Positions 17,095 to 24,521 of a stretch of DNA of 64,000 nucleotides are shown here, in pieces. How positions within the stretch are numbered: the first letter of the stretch is position 1; each line of letters starts with the position of its first letter. The DNA is from Candidatus Thiodictyon syntrophicum. GTDB lineage: Bacteria > Pseudomonadota > Gammaproteobacteria > Chromatiales > Chromatiaceae. Where the stretch lies: contig NZ_CP020372.1 of the NCBI RefSeq assembly GCF_002813775.1, positions 124,001 through 188,000 of the forward strand, given 5' to 3'. The notes below the pieces were generated by a model. It ran no database searches. It worked only from the letters and a program-made list of their open reading frames with translations, and was not told the origin of the DNA. The position numbers and the translations under genes were made by a program.

Positions 17095-18393
17095 ATGTGG
17101 ACGAGTGACCCCGCCCAGACACCAGGCAACCTGACCTGCCCCTTCTGCGGCCTCGCGTGCGATGACCTGAGCGTCGCCGCTGGCCCGGATGCCGGCCTGG
17201 TCCTGGTGAACGGCTGCCGGACCGCCCGCAACGCCTTCGCCGGGGCCATGGCCGCGGGTCCCGGGGCCGCACTGATCGACGGCCAGCCGGTGACCCTCGA
17301 GGCGGCCCTGGCCCAGGCCGCCGGGCTGCTCGCGGCAGCCCGGGCGCCGCTGTTCGGCGGTCTGGTGACCGATGTCAACGGGATGCGCGCCCTGCTGGAT
17401 CTGGCCGATCGCTGCGGGGCCCTGCTCGATCACGTCGCGGCTGACGCCCTGTTCCGCAATCTGCTGGTCCTCCAGGACGGCGGCTGGATGACCGCGACCC
17501 TGACCGAGGTGCGTAACCGGGCGGACCTGATCCTGATCCTGGGCCGCGAGGTCCCGCACCGCTTCCCGCGACTGTGCGAGCGTGTCTTGCTGCCCCCCGA
17601 GGCCCTCTTCTCACCGCCCGCGCAGCGCCGTCTGGTCCTGCTCGGCCCCGCGCAAGCCGGTCCGCTGCCGGCCGAGCTTGCTGCCGCCAACCCGACCCTG
17701 ATTCCGGTGGCGTTGACGGACCTGGCCGGGGTCGGCGCCCTGCTGCGCGGCCTGATCGCCGGTCGGCCGGTCCGGGCCGATGCCATCCCCGGGGTGGCGA
17801 GCGCGCAACTGATGCAGTTGGCGGGCTGGCTGTGCGGCGCCCGCTACGCCGTGGTGACCTGGGCCGCGGGCGAACTCGCCTTCCCCCACGCGGAGTTGAC
17901 GGTCCAGGCCTTCGTGGAACTGGTCCGCGACCTCAACCGCACGACGCGGGCCGCCGCGCTGCCCCTGGCCGGGACCCTGGGGGACCTGACGGCCAACCAG
18001 GTCTGCACCTGGCAGACCGGCTATCCGCTGCGCAGCGGTCGCCAACAGGGCAGCTTCTGCTACGAGCCGCTGCTCTACCGCCACCAGGACCTGCTGGCGC
18101 AGGGGCAGTCCGACCTGCTGCTGTGGGTCCAGGCGCTGCCGGCCGCCAACCCCGCCGCGACGCCGACAGCCAAGTGTCCGACTATCGTCTTGGGTTACCC
18201 GGGGTTCCCCTGTGGCCAGGTGCCGGAGGTCTTCATCCCGGTGGGCCTGCCGGGGATCGACCACCCCGGGCACTGGTACCGCACCGATGCCGTCTGTCCC
18301 CTGCCGCTCGGGCAGGTGCGCGACCTGGGGTTGGCGTCGGTGGCGGGGGTGATCGGGATGCTGAGCGAGCGGCTTGGGGCCACTGCCAAGTGA
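17095..18393 (+). CDS. fhcB: Formyltransferase/hydrolase complex subunit B (FwdB-like)
   Basis: 432 aa. It is homologous to subunit B of formylmethanofuran dehydrogenase. The N-terminal NLTCPFCGLACDDLSV holds clustered cysteines, followed by VNGCRTARNAF. In methylotrophic bacteria the Fhc complex converts formyl-H4MPT to formate through formyl-methylofuran without net redox chemistry, and FhcB is thought to be a structural remnant of the molybdo/tungstopterin subunit. The size here fits that bacterial form. It is the first gene of an fhcB-A-D-C set, all in one direction. The ATG at 17095 gives a start close to family members; its Shine-Dalgarno sequence is weak. Confidence 0.92.
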   Translation: MWTSDPAQTPGNLTCPFCGLACDDLSVAAGPDAGLVLVNGCRTARNAFAGAMAAGPGAALIDGQPVTLEAALAQAAGLLAAARAPLFGGLVTDVNGMRALLDLADRCGALLDHVAADALFRNLLVLQDGGWMTATLTEVRNRADLILILGREVPHRFPRLCERVLLPPEALFSPPAQRRLVLLGPAQAGPLPAELAAANPTLIPVALTDLAGVGALLRGLIAGRPVRADAIPGVASAQLMQLAGWLCGARYAVVTWAAGELAFPHAELTVQAFVELVRDLNRTTRAAALPLAGTLGDLTANQVCTWQTGYPLRSGRQQGSFCYEPLLYRHQDLLAQGQSDLLLWVQALPAANPAATPTAKCPTIVLGYPGFPCGQVPEVFIPVGLPGIDHPGHWYRTDAVCPLPLGQVRDLGLASVAGVIGMLSERLGATAK

Positions 18394-18410
18394 CCTGGAG
18401 AGAGGAGTTG

Positions 18411-18551
18411 TCCACAGATGAACACAGATGAACACAGATAATTCATTGACTTACGCTTGCGCGGGGGCTCACCTTGCCGGTGATTGTGACATCAGCGATA
18501 GGCGCATGACAATTCAAAGAAAATCTGTGTTCATCTGTGTTCATCTGTGGA
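18411..18551. repeat. Long inverted-repeat element B, between fhcB and fhcA
   Basis: Left arm 18411-18441 and right arm 18521-18551 are complementary with 29 of 31 positions matching. Each arm has the 10-nt unit CACAGATGAA repeated two to three times. The loop is about 79 bp. It begins 17 bp after the fhcB stop. Confidence 0.85.
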
Positions 18552-18659
18552 TTTTAGGATTACTAAGATATTTGTCCGCAAATTAGAGCAAATGAAAATG
18601 ATTCGTTATCCGGCGGCCTTGATCATTGCTCGGGCCACGGCGCTCGTGTCGGGGGTGCT

Positions 18660-18715
18660 GGTCCGCACAGCGGACCCTACGCGGCGTCGTGCCCGTAGGG
18701 TCCGCTGCGCGGACC
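18660..18715. repeat. GGTCCGC-type inverted repeat upstream of fhcA
   Basis: Arms 18660-18681 and 18694-18715 are complementary over 22 bp with one mismatch. The core GGTCCGCNNNGCGGACC also occurs at 23432-23447, 45480-45496 and as a pair at 57796-57850, so this is a dispersed REP-like family. Confidence 0.65.
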
Positions 18716-18799
18716 GGGCCTCGCCGATTTGCGTTCATTTGCGGACGACCCCTCTTTTTCGGACACTGTGACTACGATGATCGGTACAGGAGGAGACAG

Positions 18800-20467
18800 A
18801 TGCTGACCAAGCTCGTCGGCGGCCTGATCTACGATCCCGCCCAGGGGATCGACGGCGAGGTCCGCGATCTCTTCATCCGTGACGGACAACTCGTCGCGCC
18901 CGCGCCCGGGGAGGACCCGGACCATACCCATGACCTGCGCGGCAAGCTGGTGATGGCCGGCGCCATCGACCTGCATACCCATATCGGCGGGGGCAAGGTC
19001 AACATCGCCCGCACCATGCTGCCGGAGGATCAACGGGCCCATCGCCGTGTCCGTACCGCAGTGACTCGCACCGGGGGTGGGCAGGTGGTGCCCTCGACCT
19101 TCGCCGCCGGCTATCGCTACGCGGAGATGGGCTATACGACCGCCTTCGAGCCGGCCGTGCTGCCGATGAATGCCCGCCAGGCCCACATGGAAATGGCGGA
19201 TACCCCGATGCTCGACACCGGCGGCTATGCCATGCTCGGCAATGACGACCTGCTGCTCCAACTCATGAGCGAGGGGGTGGGCCAGGAGGTCATCAATGAT
19301 TATGTGGCCTGGACCCTGAAGGCCACCCAGTGTATCGGCATCAAGGTCGTCAACCCGGGCGGGATCAACGCCTTCAAGTTCAATGCCCGCAAGCTCGACG
19401 TCGATGAACGCCATCCCCATTACCCGCTCACCCCCCGCGACATCCTGCGGACCCTGAGCCGCGCGGTGGCGGAATTGGGCGTCCCGCACCCGCTGCATGT
19501 GCACGCGAGCAATCTGGGTATCCCGGGTAACCAGGTCTCCACGCTCGCCACCATCGACGCCGCCGAGGGACTGCCGATCCATCTTACCCATATCCAATTT
19601 CACAGCTATGGGACCGAGGGCGACCGACGCTTTTCATCCGCCGCGGCGGTGATTGCCGAGGCGGTCAACCGCCGGCCGAACGTCACCATCGACGTGGGTC
19701 AGGTGATGTTCGGCCAGACCCTGACCGTGTCCGGCGACACCATGCGCCAGTATGCCAACCACCAGCACGCACACCCGCGCAAGTGGACCTGCATGGACAT
19801 CGAGTGCGACGCGGGCTGCGGGGTGGTGCCGTTCCGCTATCGCGACCAGAATTTCGTCAACGCGCTGCAATGGGCCATCGGCCTGGAACTGTTCCTGATG
19901 GTGGACGATCCCTGGCGGGTCTTCCTGACCACCGACCACCCCAACGGCGCCCCCTTCACCAGCTACCCGCGGCTCATTCGGCTGCTGATGGACCGGGGTT
20001 TCCGCAATGACTGTCTGGCCCAGATCAATCCCGAGGCCGCCGCCCTGTCCAACCTGGGTTCACTGACCAGGGAATACAGTCGCAATGAGATCGCCATCAT
20101 GACCCGCGCCGCCCCGGGCCGCGTCCTGGGCCTCGCCGACCGCGGCCACCTGGCCCCCGGTGCGCGCGCCGACATCACCGTCTACCACGACCTGGCGGAC
20201 CCCGAACAGACCTTTGCCCGTCCCATGCTGGTCTTCAAGGGCGGCGAGGTGGTGGTGGAGGAGGGCGCCGTCACCCGCGTGGTGCGGGGCCGCACCCAGG
20301 TAGTCAGGCCCGAGTTCGACCCGGCGATCGAGCAGCGTATCGGCCGCTGGTTCGACCGCTATCACAGCATCCGGCTGGCCAATTTCGCGATCACCGACAC
20401 CGAGATGGCGGCGGGCATCGGCAGCCCGGTCGACATCCATCCCTGCCGGCCGCGCGGGGTTGCCTGA
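18800..20467 (+). CDS. fhcA: Formyltransferase/hydrolase complex subunit A (formyl-methylofuran hydrolase, FwdA-like)
   Basis: 555 aa amidohydrolase-superfamily subunit, the hydrolase of the Fhc complex that releases formate from formyl-methylofuran. The N-terminal metal-site motif DLHTHIGGGKVN places H59 and H61. Further metal-site-type histidines are in HVHASNLG and LTHIQFHSY, and TTDHPNGAP gives the late Asp. The ATG at 18800 follows a strong AGGAGG, so earlier in-frame starts through the repeat region were rejected. The 406-bp gap before it holds element B and the GGTCCGC repeat and no gene. Confidence 0.95.
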   Translation: MLTKLVGGLIYDPAQGIDGEVRDLFIRDGQLVAPAPGEDPDHTHDLRGKLVMAGAIDLHTHIGGGKVNIARTMLPEDQRAHRRVRTAVTRTGGGQVVPSTFAAGYRYAEMGYTTAFEPAVLPMNARQAHMEMADTPMLDTGGYAMLGNDDLLLQLMSEGVGQEVINDYVAWTLKATQCIGIKVVNPGGINAFKFNARKLDVDERHPHYPLTPRDILRTLSRAVAELGVPHPLHVHASNLGIPGNQVSTLATIDAAEGLPIHLTHIQFHSYGTEGDRRFSSAAAVIAEAVNRRPNVTIDVGQVMFGQTLTVSGDTMRQYANHQHAHPRKWTCMDIECDAGCGVVPFRYRDQNFVNALQWAIGLELFLMVDDPWRVFLTTDHPNGAPFTSYPRLIRLLMDRGFRNDCLAQINPEAAALSNLGSLTREYSRNEIAIMTRAAPGRVLGLADRGHLAPGARADITVYHDLADPEQTFARPMLVFKGGEVVVEEGAVTRVVRGRTQVVRPEFDPAIEQRIGRWFDRYHSIRLANFAITDTEMAAGIGSPVDIHPCRPRGVA

Positions 20468-20485
20468 GGGATAGCAGGAGTATTA

Positions 20486-20749
20486 GCCGCAAATGAACGC
20501 AAACGAACGCAAATGAAAGAACTTTGGTGTCTGGTGGATAAGGTCCGGGGCTGGGTCCGGCGGACTCATCGCGGCGCTGAATGTCCCGTAGATAACGCTT
20601 CAGGGTTGCTGTTGGCGGATGCGCTTCGCCTATTTTCTCGACAAGCCTGGGAACGCTCGGCCAGGGCGACCTTCAGAACGCTTCCCAGCGGGCTTAATGT
20701 CACCGTCAGCATGGTGTTTCATTTGCGTTCGTTTGCGTTCATTTGCGGC
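20486..20749. repeat. Perfect 33-bp inverted-repeat element C, between fhcA and fhcD
   Basis: Arms 20486-20518 and 20717-20749 are exact reverse complements over 33 bp. The arm is a tandem of the 10-nt unit GAACGCAAAT, with one AAAC variant mirrored in the other arm. The loop is 198 bp and differs from the loops of the other elements. The right arm ends 25 bp before the fhcD ATG, followed by ATCATCTTCTCGGG. Confidence 0.92.
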
Positions 20750-20774
20750 CAATCATCTTCTCGGGACCCTGCGG

Positions 20775-21680
20775 ATGTTTAAGAACGGCATCGCCATCGA
20801 TGACACCTTCGCCGAGGCCTTCGGCATGACGGCCGCGCGCCTCATCGTCACCGCCATCAACCCCCGCTGGGCGCGGATCGCCGGGGAGACCATGACCGGC
20901 TTCGCCACCTCGGTCATCGGCTGCGGGGCGGAGGCGGGGATCGAGTCTGAGCTTGCGCCGGAAGCGACCCCGGACGGTCGACCCGGGGTCAGTGTCCTGC
21001 TGTTCGCCATGTCCGGGAAGGAATTGGAGAAGCAGGTGGAGCGCCGGGTCGGTCAGTGCGTCCTGACCTGCCCCAGCACCGCCTGTTTCTCCGGCATGGA
21101 GGGTGAGAAGCCGGTCCCCCTGGGCAAGAACCTGCGCTACTTCGGCGACGGCTTTCAGATCGCCAAGCGCATCGGCGGCCGGCGCTATTGGCGGGTCCCG
21201 GTGATGGACGGTGAATTCCTGTGCGAGGAGGTCACGACCCGTACCAGCGCGGTGGGCGGCGGTAACTTTCTGGTCCTGGCCCGCACCCTGCCGCAGGCCC
21301 TGGACGCCTGCGAGCGGGCGGTTCTGGCGATCCGGCGCCTGCCGCGCGTACTGCTGCCCTTCCCGGGCGGGATCGCCCGCTCCGGCTCCAAGGTCGGCTC
21401 CAAATACAAGGCACTGATGGCATCCACGAACGATGCCTATTGCCCGACGTTGCGCGGCTTGGTGCACTCCAGTCTCTCGGAGGACGTCGGCGCGGTGCTG
21501 GAGATCGTCATCAACGGCCTGACCGAGGCCGACGTGCGGGAGGCGACCAGGGTCGGCATCGAAGCCATCTGCGCCCTGGGCGCCGCGTCGGGCGTGCTGC
21601 GCATCTCCGCCGGCAACTATGGCGGCAAGCTCGGGCAGTTTCATTTCCATTTGCGGGAGCTACTGGCTGACCAAGCATGA
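20775..21680 (+). CDS. fhcD: Formyl-methanofuran:H4MPT formyltransferase (Fhc subunit D)
   Basis: 301 aa, matching Ftr/FhcD over its whole length (start NGIAIDDTFAEAFGMTAARL, end GNYGGKLGQFHFHLREL). It transfers the formyl group between N5-formyl-H4MPT and methylofuran within the Fhc complex. The frame is open upstream through element C, but the conserved N-terminus begins at the ATG at 20775. The stop overlaps the fhcC start (ATGA). Confidence 0.96.
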   Translation: MFKNGIAIDDTFAEAFGMTAARLIVTAINPRWARIAGETMTGFATSVIGCGAEAGIESELAPEATPDGRPGVSVLLFAMSGKELEKQVERRVGQCVLTCPSTACFSGMEGEKPVPLGKNLRYFGDGFQIAKRIGGRRYWRVPVMDGEFLCEEVTTRTSAVGGGNFLVLARTLPQALDACERAVLAIRRLPRVLLPFPGGIARSGSKVGSKYKALMASTNDAYCPTLRGLVHSSLSEDVGAVLEIVINGLTEADVREATRVGIEAICALGAASGVLRISAGNYGGKLGQFHFHLRELLADQA

Positions 21681-22489
21681 CCTCACTGACCCTGGAATTG
21701 ACGGCGCCCCCGACGCCGCGCATCGACCTCGCGGCCCTGACCCCGGACCGGCTCGCGGGCCGCTCGGCGGATGCGATCCGGCGCCTGCCGCTGTGGGTCG
21801 GTAATGAGGAGGCCAGGCTCGGCGACCTCTTTACCGTGACCGCCGGGGACACCGATGACATCCTGATCCGCGGCGACAGTGACCGCCTGGACGGCATCGG
21901 TACCGGTATGGGCCACGGACGAATCCGCGTCGAGGGCCGCGCCGGGGCCTACCTGGGCCGACAGCAGCGCGGCGGCACCATCAGCGTCAGCGGCGACACC
22001 GGCCCCTTCGCCGGCAGCGGCATGACCGGCGGGAGCATCGAGATCGGCGGCAACGCCGGCGACTTCCTGGGGGCCGCCATCCCGGGCGAGCGGCGCGGAA
22101 TGCGCGGTGGTCGTATCCAGGTCCGGGGCAACGCCGGGGACCGGGTCGGCGACCACCAACGGCGCGGCCTGATCCTGATCGGCGGCGACGCCGGGGACTA
22201 CTGCGGCTCCCGTCTGGTCGCCGGCACCATCGTCGTCCTGGGCCGCACCGGGGCGAACCTGGGGTTCGCCATGCGCCGCGGCACCCTGCTGCTGACCTCG
22301 CAACCGCGCCTGCCCCCGACCTTCAACCCCAACGGGACTCAAGAACCGGGCTTTCTCGCCCTCCTGACCCGCGAGCTCGCCGGGCTGTCCGGCCCCTTCG
22401 CCCAACTCCAGGCCCGCGGGATCCGCGTCCACCGTTGGCTCGGCGACCTGGGCTACGGCGGTCAGGGCGAGGTCCTGGTCTGGACCTGA
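21677..22489 (+). CDS. fhcC: Formyltransferase/hydrolase complex subunit C (FwdC-like)
   Basis: 270 aa, rich in a GxxG-x-I-x-V-x-G repeat (for example GGSIEIGGNAGDFLGAAI and GRIQVRGNAGDRVGD). This is the right-handed beta-helix also found in the C-terminal domain of glutamate synthase. FhcC is a scaffold subunit of the Fhc complex. It overlaps fhcD by 4 nt and closes the fhc block. Confidence 0.95.
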   Translation: MTSLTLELTAPPTPRIDLAALTPDRLAGRSADAIRRLPLWVGNEEARLGDLFTVTAGDTDDILIRGDSDRLDGIGTGMGHGRIRVEGRAGAYLGRQQRGGTISVSGDTGPFAGSGMTGGSIEIGGNAGDFLGAAIPGERRGMRGGRIQVRGNAGDRVGDHQRRGLILIGGDAGDYCGSRLVAGTIVVLGRTGANLGFAMRRGTLLLTSQPRLPPTFNPNGTQEPGFLALLTRELAGLSGPFAQLQARGIRVHRWLGDLGYGGQGEVLVWT

Positions 22490-22508
22490 GGCCCGGATCT
22501 CTTGAATC

Positions 22509-22584
22509 CTCTCACAGAGACACGGAGACACAGAGAAGAGACGCTTGGGTATTTCTTCTTTGTGCCTCCGTGTCTCCGTGAGAG
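22509..22584. repeat. Long inverted-repeat element D, between fhcC and sapC
   Basis: Arms 22509-22538 and 22555-22584 match at about 26 of 30 positions and contain the 8-nt unit ACAGAGAC/ACGGAGAC. The loop is only 16 bp, making this the most compact element. It is related to element A in unit sequence. TTCTTCTTTCGAGACCTGGG follows on the sapC side. Confidence 0.8.
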
Positions 22585-22663
22585 AATTTCTTCTTTCGAG
22601 ACCTGGGTAAGGATATGGCCCTGGGCATCTCGTCATTGTCTGCAACCAGCGAAAGACCATCCT

Positions 22664-23422
22664 ATGGCCACGCAACTCCTCTTCTATGATACCGCCGTGC
22701 CGGTGTCCAGTCAGCGCCACCTGGGGCTGTCGGTGAAGGCCGGGGGCGACTTCGGGTTTGCCCGTAAGGCGCACTCGGTGCCGCTGACGGCGGTCGAGAT
22801 CGCCCGGGCGGCGGCCGAATACGCGGTGGTGTTCGCCGGTGAGGGCGAGGCGGTCATGCCGGTGGTGATCCTGGGTGTGGAGGCCGGGCACAACCTGTTC
22901 GTCAAGGCGGGCGGTGCCTGGGATGGCGCCTATGTCCCCGCCTTCGTGCGCCGCTACCCCTTTGTCTTTGCCGCCAGTGAGGATGGCAAGACCTTTACCC
23001 TGTGCATCGACGAGTCCTTCAGCGGCTGTAACCGCGAGGGCCGCGGCGAGCAACTCTTCGATACCGCGGGTGAACGCACCCAATACCTGGAAGGGGTCCT
23101 GAATTTCGTCAAGGAGTATCAGGTCCAGCACCAGAATACGCGCGCCTTCTGCAGGCATCTGCAGGACCTGGGTCTCCTGGAGCCCATGCAGGCGCAGTTC
23201 AAGCTGCCGGGCGGTGCGCAGCACAACCTCACCGGATTCATGGCGGTGAATCGCGCCCGGTTGAAGGCCGTGGGGCGCGAGGCCCTGGCGGACCTGGCGC
23301 TGAGCGACGAACTGGAACTGATCTATCTGCACCTGCACTCACTGCAACACTTCAACCGGATGCTCGAGCGCATCGGGGCCGCCTCGGCCGGGGAGGGCGA
23401 CGCCGCCCCTGTCACCCACTGA
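22664..23422 (+). CDS. SapC family protein
   Basis: 252 aa. The start MATQLLFYDTAVPVSSQRHL, then YPFVFAASEDGKTFTLCIDE and the C-terminal LHSLQHFNRMLER, are typical of the SapC family. SapC was first named from an S-layer operon, but the family's function is not established. It may be transcribed with fhcBADC or from its own promoter after element D. There is no signal peptide and no membrane segment. Confidence 0.8.
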   Translation: MATQLLFYDTAVPVSSQRHLGLSVKAGGDFGFARKAHSVPLTAVEIARAAAEYAVVFAGEGEAVMPVVILGVEAGHNLFVKAGGAWDGAYVPAFVRRYPFVFAASEDGKTFTLCIDESFSGCNREGRGEQLFDTAGERTQYLEGVLNFVKEYQVQHQNTRAFCRHLQDLGLLEPMQAQFKLPGGAQHNLTGFMAVNRARLKAVGREALADLALSDELELIYLHLHSLQHFNRMLERIGAASAGEGDAAPVTH

Positions 23423-23504
23423 GCCCCGTCAGGTCCGCTGTGTGGACCGCCGCCCCCTCAACCAGCAGAAAGGCCCGGGATAAGCCGGCAGGGCCCAACC
23501 AGAC

Positions 23505-24209
23505 TCAGCGCCCGTCGCCCGGCTTGCCCCCCAACTCCGCTGCATCCGTGAGCCCCGCCAAGTCGCTCAACGCGGCGCGGTCCCTGACCGTGACCTGCGC
23601 GCCCTGGACCGCCACGACCCCATCCTGGGTCAGTTGCCGGATGACGCGGGAGAAGGTCTCCGGCTGGATCGACAGGCGCGACGCCAGCACCCCCTTGGGG
23701 ACCTCCAGCACAAATTCCGGCCGGTCTGCCGACACCTGTGCCAGCAGATAGCGCGCGACCCGGCTGGTGGCGCTGTGCAGCGTCAGGTTGTCGATCTCCG
23801 CGATCAGACCGCGCAGGCGCCGACTCAATGCCCCCATGACCACGAAACAGGTGTCCACGGATTCGCGTAGCATGGCGGCGAAGGCTGCGGCCTCGATGCC
23901 GATCAGTTCCGTCGGCTCCAGGGCCGCGGCACACACCGGATAGCGCGGCGCCTTCAGGAACATCAGGGCCTCGGCGAAGGTCTGCCCCGGCGAGACGATC
24001 TCGATGACCTTCTCGACCCCATCCGGCGACAGCCGGAACAGCCGCAGTTGCCCGCGCTCGACGAAATAGAAGCGGCGTGACGGGTCCCCCTGGCGGAACA
24101 GCCACTGACCCTCGTCTAAGTGGATGGCAACGGCGTGGCCGGCCACCCGTTCCAGTTGCTCGGTGCTCAACCCCGACAGCAGGGGCGCCTTGCGCAGCAG
24201 TTCGATCAT
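23505..24209 (-). CDS. Crp/Fnr-family transcriptional regulator
   Basis: 234 aa. The N-terminal cyclic-nucleotide-binding-like beta-roll spans about 10-120 (LFRQGDPSRRFYFVERGQLRLF across residues 42-63). A dimer helix follows, then a C-terminal winged helix with LEVPKGVLASRLSIQPETFS (about 168-187). Only two cysteines are present, so it lacks the Fe-S cluster ligands of FNR. It resembles the Dnr/NnrR-like group. It is transcribed toward sapC and convergent with it. A link to C1 or denitrification genes would be guesswork. Confidence 0.85.
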   Translation of the reverse strand: MIELLRKAPLLSGLSTEQLERVAGHAVAIHLDEGQWLFRQGDPSRRFYFVERGQLRLFRLSPDGVEKVIEIVSPGQTFAEALMFLKAPRYPVCAAALEPTELIGIEAAAFAAMLRESVDTCFVVMGALSRRLRGLIAEIDNLTLHSATSRVARYLLAQVSADRPEFVLEVPKGVLASRLSIQPETFSRVIRQLTQDGVVAVQGAQVTVRDRAALSDLAGLTDAAELGGKPGDGR

Positions 24210-24449
24210 GATTCATGGCCTCGTGACACGGTATCGGGCAGTATGCCCGCAAGCGACAGTGACAGGCCAAAGCAGCGCATCCGGTGCTGAGCAAGTGGGT
24301 GACGATTCGGTCGGCTTGTCGCGTTGCGCGGGCCGCCGCCCGTCCCCGCCTCCATGACTTTACATAAGAGACATTATCGGCTGTAACGCATCGACACGCA
24401 GTTTCCAGCCAGCCAACCATCCCGCTTAGCCAGTACATGTACGAATAAT

Positions 24450-24512
24450 CCTGGTCGGAACCCCCGGCTATTCGCAGCTCAGCTGCATCCGGGGGATGGG
24501 CGCCCGACCAGG
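24450..24512. terminator. Nested palindrome after the sugar dehydrogenase gene
   Basis: Three nested arm pairs share one axis: CCTGGTCGG/CCGACCAGG, CCCCCGG/CCGGGGG, and GCAGCT-C-AGCTGC in the middle. The structure sits 10 nt beyond the stop of the minus-strand dehydrogenase gene. A strong terminator or 3' stabiliser is likely, although no long U-tract follows. The rest of the gap 24210-24521 shows no gene. Confidence 0.65.
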
Positions 24513-24521
24513 GCCGGACCA

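Noticed and set aside
20486-20749. CRISPR-like repeat array
   Set aside because: Units are tandem without spacers and form two inverted blocks, not regularly spaced repeats; no cas genes seen.
21683-23338. 551-codon minus-strand ORF across fhcC and sapC
   Set aside because: Shadow that runs through an inverted repeat and two recognised genes.
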